A stretch of 8,063 bases of DNA. Source: CAZHJG01 sp964533425 (lineage in GTDB: Bacteria > Patescibacteriota > Saccharimonadia > Saccharimonadales > UBA4665). A program made the translations under genes and the position numbers. Below, in pieces: positions 4,807 through 8,063 of the stretch. Under the pieces are notes generated by a model. That model was given only the letters and a program-made list of their open reading frames with translations. It was not told the DNA's origin and did no database searches. Position 1 is the first letter of the stretch, and every line of letters begins with the position of its first letter. The DNA lies in contig CAZHJG010000038.1 of assembly GCA_964533425.1 (NCBI GenBank), positions 1 through 8,063 on the forward strand. The letters run 5' to 3'.

Positions 4807-6105
4807 ATGGATTTCGACATCCGGCCGGTCAAACGGCCTGATCCGTCGGTGGAAACCAGTTCAGACAGTTCGCCGGCGCCAAAACCAACACCGCAGCCCG
4901 AAACCTTCCACACTCCGGAGGAGGTGGCGGCGCATGACGACGTGCACGCACCGGCCACTTTGACTGATCATCCGGCCGAAGAAACTCACGAAGCAGCAGC
5001 CGACAATGGCTCGTGGTTTTCGCGCCTCAAAAACCGCGTTCACCCACACTGGCCACCGAAGAAAAGAGAGTGGATCGCTTCGGTGGTCATCGTGCTGGTG
5101 TGTGGCAGCATTATCGGCTTCGTGCTAACGCACACTGGCTCCAAACCGGTTGCTAACGCCGCCAGGCCAGCCCCGACCAAACCAAAGGCTCCGCCCAAGC
5201 CCACTACCGTGCCCTCGACACTCAGCGGTCTGCCGGTTGATCCGTCCATAAACAAGCTGCCAGTGACCGGCGTAATGATCGAGAACAGTCCGCAGGCCCG
5301 CCCGCAATCCGGCCTGGGGCAGGCCAGCGTCGTCTTTGAGGCCATCGCCGAAGGCGGCGTCACCCGCTTTTTAGCGCTCTATCAGGACTCATCGCCCAGT
5401 AACGTCGGCCCAGTACGTAGCGCTCGGCCATACTATGAGCAATGGGCACTTGGGTTTGACGCGGCCTACGCGCACGTCGGCGGCAGCCCCGACGGACTGG
5501 CCGATATCAAAGCCTGGAACGTCAAAGACCTCGACGAGTTCCACAACGCCGGTTCGTACCACCGAATTAGCAGCCGCGCGGCGCCTCACAACGTATACAC
5601 CGCCATCTCCACACTCAATCAGCTGGAGACCAGCAAGGGCTATACCACCAGCACCTTTACCGGTTTCGCCCGCAAAGCCGACTCGCCAGCCAAAGTGCCG
5701 ACCGCCAAAAGCATCAACGTCATCCTGTCGGGGCCAACGTACAACGCGCACTACGACTACATCGCCGCGACCAACAGCTACAATCGTAGCGAAGGTGGCG
5801 CTCCGCAATTTGACGCCAACACCAACGCTGTGATCAGCCCCAAAGTCGTTGTCGTCTTGGTGATGCCGTACAGCCTGGGCGCGCTCGACAGCAGCGGCGC
5901 TTACTACTCCGAGTACAACACGCTAGGCAGCGGGCCGGCGTACGTTTTCCAGGACGGCACCGTGACAACCGGGCAGTGGAGCAAGGCCAGCAACGCCACC
6001 CAGTTCACCTTTACTGACGCCAGCGGTAAACCCCTCAAGCTCAATACAGGGCAGACCTGGCTAACTGCGGTGGGCGCTCAGAAAGACGTCAACTTCACGC
6101 CATAA
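4807..6105 (+). CDS. Membrane-anchored DUF3048 (YerB-like) protein
   Basis: A 432-residue protein. The N-terminal 85 or so residues are Pro/Glu/His-rich and probably disordered in the cytoplasm. KNRVHPHWPPKKREW gives the positive side of one transmembrane helix (about 89-107, WIASVVIVLVCGSIIGFVL), so the C-terminus is outside. A Pro/Lys linker (about 118-136) leads to the DUF3048 domain: LSGLPVDPSINKLPVTGVMIENSPQ, then ARPQSGLGQASVVFEAIAEGGVTRFLALYQ, NVGPVRSARPYYEQWALGFDAAYAHVGGSP (about 139-230). A second half runs from about 300 to the end with VVVLVMPYSLG and YVFQDGTVTTGQW. The family includes the lipoprotein YerB of Bacillus; its biochemical role is not established. Here a transmembrane helix replaces the lipoprotein anchor. 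It is first in a likely operon, with the kinase ATG 23 bases after its TAA. Confidence 0.9.
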   Translation: MDFDIRPVKRPDPSVETSSDSSPAPKPTPQPETFHTPEEVAAHDDVHAPATLTDHPAEETHEAAADNGSWFSRLKNRVHPHWPPKKREWIASVVIVLVCGSIIGFVLTHTGSKPVANAARPAPTKPKAPPKPTTVPSTLSGLPVDPSINKLPVTGVMIENSPQARPQSGLGQASVVFEAIAEGGVTRFLALYQDSSPSNVGPVRSARPYYEQWALGFDAAYAHVGGSPDGLADIKAWNVKDLDEFHNAGSYHRISSRAAPHNVYTAISTLNQLETSKGYTTSTFTGFARKADSPAKVPTAKSINVILSGPTYNAHYDYIAATNSYNRSEGGAPQFDANTNAVISPKVVVVLVMPYSLGALDSSGAYYSEYNTLGSGPAYVFQDGTVTTGQWSKASNATQFTFTDASGKPLKLNTGQTWLTAVGAQKDVNFTP

Positions 6106-6128
6106 TCTAAAAACGTGTAGCGACTGCC

Positions 6129-7664
6129 ATGGACAACCTGCAACAACTCAAATCCGAAATCCGCCAGCGGGTTTTAGGCATTGTGCTGGTAGGCAATATG
6201 GCGCTGCTGGTGATATTTGCCATGGCCAACTATCTGAAAGTGCCCCTGGACTACAACATCCTGCTGTGCGTGATCGGTAGCCTGCTGTTGTCCGGCTGGG
6301 CCATGCGCACCATCAGCAATCTGGTCGTGCAGCCTACCCAAGCCTTATGGCAGGCCATTCTGCACCTCAGTCCAACCGAGCAGGGCATCGCCGCGCCGAA
6401 GCCCGAAGATCTTAAAATCGGCCGCGAGCTAGTGACCACCCTGACCAACCAGATGTATCAGATAACCACCCTGGCTCAGCAGCAGGCCGAGAAAGAGCAC
6501 CTCAGCAGCCTGGATTTGCACCGCAACTTTATCGCGCAGAATCTGCCGTTGCCGCTGCTAGTGCTTGATCCGACCGAAACCATTACCTTCGTCAACGAAG
6601 CCGCCGCCCAGTACATCGGCATGCCAGCCGAAGACCTGATGGGCAAGAACGTCTACATGGTGCTCGACATGTCCTTCCCGAGCGAAAGCACCTTCGACAG
6701 CTGGCTCAAGGAGGCTAAAACCAAAAACGCCACCGCCGTCTCCAGCTGGGAGCGCGTCCGTCTGAATGTCCGCGACAACCACCCCACGCTACTGTTTGAC
6801 CTGGCGGCATATTACAACCGTGACAATCCCGAAAAGATCGAGACCATGCTAGTGCTGTTCGACCACACCAAGCAGTACAGCCAGGACGATCAGGCTATCA
6901 GCTTCATCGCGCTGAGCGTTCACGAGCTACGCACGCCACTGACGCTGCTCCGAGGCTACATCGAGGTCTTCGAGGAAGAGCTCAGCGGCAAAATCGATGG
7001 CGAGCTGGCCGATTTCATGCTCAAGATGCATGCCCAGGCCGAGCAGCTCATGGCCTTCGTCAACAACATCCTCAACGTGGCCCGCGTCGACAACGACCAG
7101 CTGACGCTACGGCTCCAGGAAGAGAGCTGGGATAGCCTGATGAAGAGCTCCATCGAGGCCCTCAGCCTGCAAGCCAAGGTCCGCGGCATCGCGCTACATT
7201 GCCGCTTCAGCACAGACCTGCCAACGGTGGCCGTCGACCGCCTGAGCATTCAAGAAGTTATCAACAACCTGGTCGATAACGCCATCAAGTACAGCGGCAA
7301 CAGCAAAGTGATTAACGTTGAGACCCGGCTAACCAACGACGGCTTCGTGGAAACCACGGTGCAAGACTTCGGCGTCGGCATTTCCACCAGCATCATGCCT
7401 AATCTGTTCACTAAGTTTTACCGCGACCACCGCAACCGAGCCCAGATTGGCGGCACCGGGCTGGGTCTGTACCTCAGCAAGGCCATTATCGCGGCCCACG
7501 GCGGCAACCTGTGGGTCAGAAGCCAGGAAGGCCAGGGGAGCACCTTTGGCTTCACGCTGGTGCCGTACAGCCAGCTGGCAGAGGAGCTCAAGCAAACCGA
7601 CGGCCAGGAAATCACCCGCGGCGCCCACGGCTGGATCAAGAACCACTCGTTGTATCGGCGGTAA
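6129..7664 (+). CDS. PAS-domain sensor histidine kinase
   Basis: A 511-residue two-component kinase. Two transmembrane helices (about 15-35 and 43-62) are joined by only about 7 residues (KVPLDYN), so there is almost no extracytoplasmic sensor. A HAMP-like or coiled linker (about 63-125) leads to a cytoplasmic PAS domain (about 130-246; LPLLVLDPTETITFVNEAAAQYIG). The HisKA domain carries the phospho-accepting His265 in SVHELRTPLTLLRG. The ATPase domain shows the N box (INNLVDNAIKYSG, Asn384), G1 box (DFGVGIS, 413-419), F box (LFTKFYR, 426-432) and G2 box (GGTGLGLYLSKAI, 441-453). A 30-residue tail ends in ITRGAHGWIKNHSLYRR. All catalytic motifs are intact. There is no Shine-Dalgarno before the ATG. 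A CATAAT at 6101-6106, over the DUF3048 stop, could be an internal -10 box. The receiver gene follows 43 bases downstream. Confidence 0.95.
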   Translation: MDNLQQLKSEIRQRVLGIVLVGNMALLVIFAMANYLKVPLDYNILLCVIGSLLLSGWAMRTISNLVVQPTQALWQAILHLSPTEQGIAAPKPEDLKIGRELVTTLTNQMYQITTLAQQQAEKEHLSSLDLHRNFIAQNLPLPLLVLDPTETITFVNEAAAQYIGMPAEDLMGKNVYMVLDMSFPSESTFDSWLKEAKTKNATAVSSWERVRLNVRDNHPTLLFDLAAYYNRDNPEKIETMLVLFDHTKQYSQDDQAISFIALSVHELRTPLTLLRGYIEVFEEELSGKIDGELADFMLKMHAQAEQLMAFVNNILNVARVDNDQLTLRLQEESWDSLMKSSIEALSLQAKVRGIALHCRFSTDLPTVAVDRLSIQEVINNLVDNAIKYSGNSKVINVETRLTNDGFVETTVQDFGVGISTSIMPNLFTKFYRDHRNRAQIGGTGLGLYLSKAIIAAHGGNLWVRSQEGQGSTFGFTLVPYSQLAEELKQTDGQEITRGAHGWIKNHSLYRR

Positions 7665-7667
7665 GCA

Positions 7668-7706
7668 TGACCGAGCAACCTGGAACATGGTACATTAGGA
7701 GATAGT
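7668..7706 (+). other. 12-codon ORF between kinase and receiver genes
   Basis: An ATG 3 bases after the kinase TAA opens MTEQPGTWYIRR and ends with TAG at 7704-7706, one base before the receiver ATG at 7708. Its stop overlaps the end of the receiver ribosome binding region. It might couple translation, or be chance. No homologue is known to me. Confidence 0.15.
7697..7701 (+). promoter_or_regulatory. Shine-Dalgarno of the receiver gene
   Basis: AGGAG lies 6 bases before the ATG at 7708, a standard spacing. It is the only clear Shine-Dalgarno at a gene start in the window. It fits an internal operon gene, in contrast to the leaderless starts of 2188, 2940 and 4807. Confidence 0.75.
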
Positions 7707-7707
7707 T

Positions 7708-8004
7708 ATGTCAGACCAACCAATCCCGCCAGCCGGCCGCAGCGTCCTGTGTATCGAAGATGAACATTTTATTAGCGAACTCTACGCTCGAGCTCTGACC
7801 AAGGGCGGCTACCAGCCGACGGTGATTGCCGACGGCGTCGAGGCGCTGGTCGCGGCCAAAACCAATCAGTACGACATCATTCTGCTTGATTTGATGGTGC
7901 CGAATGTCACCGGCATCGAGATCCTGCGCTCCTTGCGTGACCCAGCGCTCCAGCCACCGATCCGGGCCAAAATCATCATCACCACCAATGTCGCACAGCG
8001 CTAA
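7708..8004 (+). CDS. Response regulator receiver domain, cut by a premature stop
   Basis: A CheY-like receiver, probable phosphorylation target of the kinase just upstream. It shows the acidic pair Glu17-Asp18 (VLCIEDEHF), phospho-acceptor Asp61 (DIILLDLMVPNVTG) and the beta-4 Thr92/Thr93 (IIITTNVAQR). After Arg98 a TAA (8002-8004) ends the frame. The next 19 codons in the same frame still read as receiver (DVRADIEKQADGYLVKAEL), including the conserved Lys in YLVKAE at codon 115. The expected residue at codon 99 is acidic, so a single G-to-T change (GAA to TAA) explains the stop. A 98-residue product would lack alpha-4, beta-5, alpha-5 and the Lys. A sequencing error is the simplest cause; a true nonsense mutation is possible. 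No DNA-binding output domain is seen before the window ends. The start is supported by AGGAG at 7697. Confidence 0.85.
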   Translation: MSDQPIPPAGRSVLCIEDEHFISELYARALTKGGYQPTVIADGVEALVAAKTNQYDIILLDLMVPNVTGIEILRSLRDPALQPPIRAKIIITTNVAQR

Positions 8005-8063
8005 GACGTCCGAGCCGACATCGAAAAGCAAGCCGACGGCTATCTCGTAAAAGCCGAGCTCAC
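8005..8063 (+). pseudogene. In-frame continuation of the receiver domain after the stop
   Basis: It reads DVRADIEKQADGYLVKAEL in the same frame as the receiver gene, with no frameshift. The Gly-Tyr-Leu-Val-Lys element is the usual beta-5 with its conserved Lys. It is cut by the window end. It is either the rest of an intact gene hidden by one wrong base, or the remnant of a disrupted one. Confidence 0.7.

Noticed and set aside
4560..4958. 132-codon minus-strand frame in the gap and the DUF3048 N-terminus
   Set aside because: It covers the G-rich tract (producing Pro/Arg runs) and the DUF3048 promoter and start. No domain is seen.
6101..6106. CATAAT as a firm separate promoter for the kinase
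   Set aside because: It overlaps the DUF3048 stop and has no good -35. Short gaps favour an operon, so it is mentioned only as a possibility.
8002..8004. Stop-codon readthrough or pyrrolysine/selenocysteine recoding in the receiver
   Set aside because: TAA is not used by those systems and there is no downstream structure evidence. A base error or nonsense mutation is simpler.

Overview
The window looks like the end of a metagenome-assembled contig from a Candidate Phyla Radiation (Patescibacteria) bacterium, most likely a Saccharibacterium (TM7). I infer this from gene content and protein style: a sortase with a C-terminal anchor, a membrane-anchored PEGA protein, a transmembrane DUF3048 protein, a zinc-less GluRS and a PAS histidine kinase with a stand-alone receiver. 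I could not test the placement by alignment. TAA, TAG and TGA all end genes, so the standard bacterial code fits.

Layout. Positions 1-92 are not genomic. They are a poly-C/poly-T tract followed by an error-laden Illumina P5 adapter with an index and the Read 1 primer site. Genomic sequence starts at 93, inside a sortase gene that has lost its 5' end (94-696, +). It converges on a gene for a single-pass PEGA-domain surface protein (704-2188, -). Divergent from that is a small, very basic, histidine-rich protein of unknown function (2338-2826, +). Next come an inverted pair of heptanucleotide repeat arrays (2836-2917) and gltX (2940-4370, +). A 436-base intergenic region (4371-4806) follows, packed with palindromes and a G-rich tract. 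The last block is DUF3048 protein (4807-6105), PAS histidine kinase (6129-7664) and receiver-only response regulator (from 7708). All three are on + with gaps of 23 and 43 bases, as in an operon. The receiver frame is cut by one TAA at 8002-8004, although conserved receiver sequence continues to the window end.

How the parts may work together. The sortase and PEGA protein point to cell-surface work. The kinase has almost no extracytoplasmic sensor, and the gene before it encodes a large extracytoplasmic DUF3048 domain on one membrane helix. DUF3048 protein, kinase and receiver could therefore form one signalling unit (inference).

The most unusual genome-level signal is promoter placement. 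Three genes have a near-perfect -10 box ending only 7-8 bases before the ATG and no proper Shine-Dalgarno, which predicts leaderless mRNAs. The intra-operon receiver gene instead has a clear Shine-Dalgarno.
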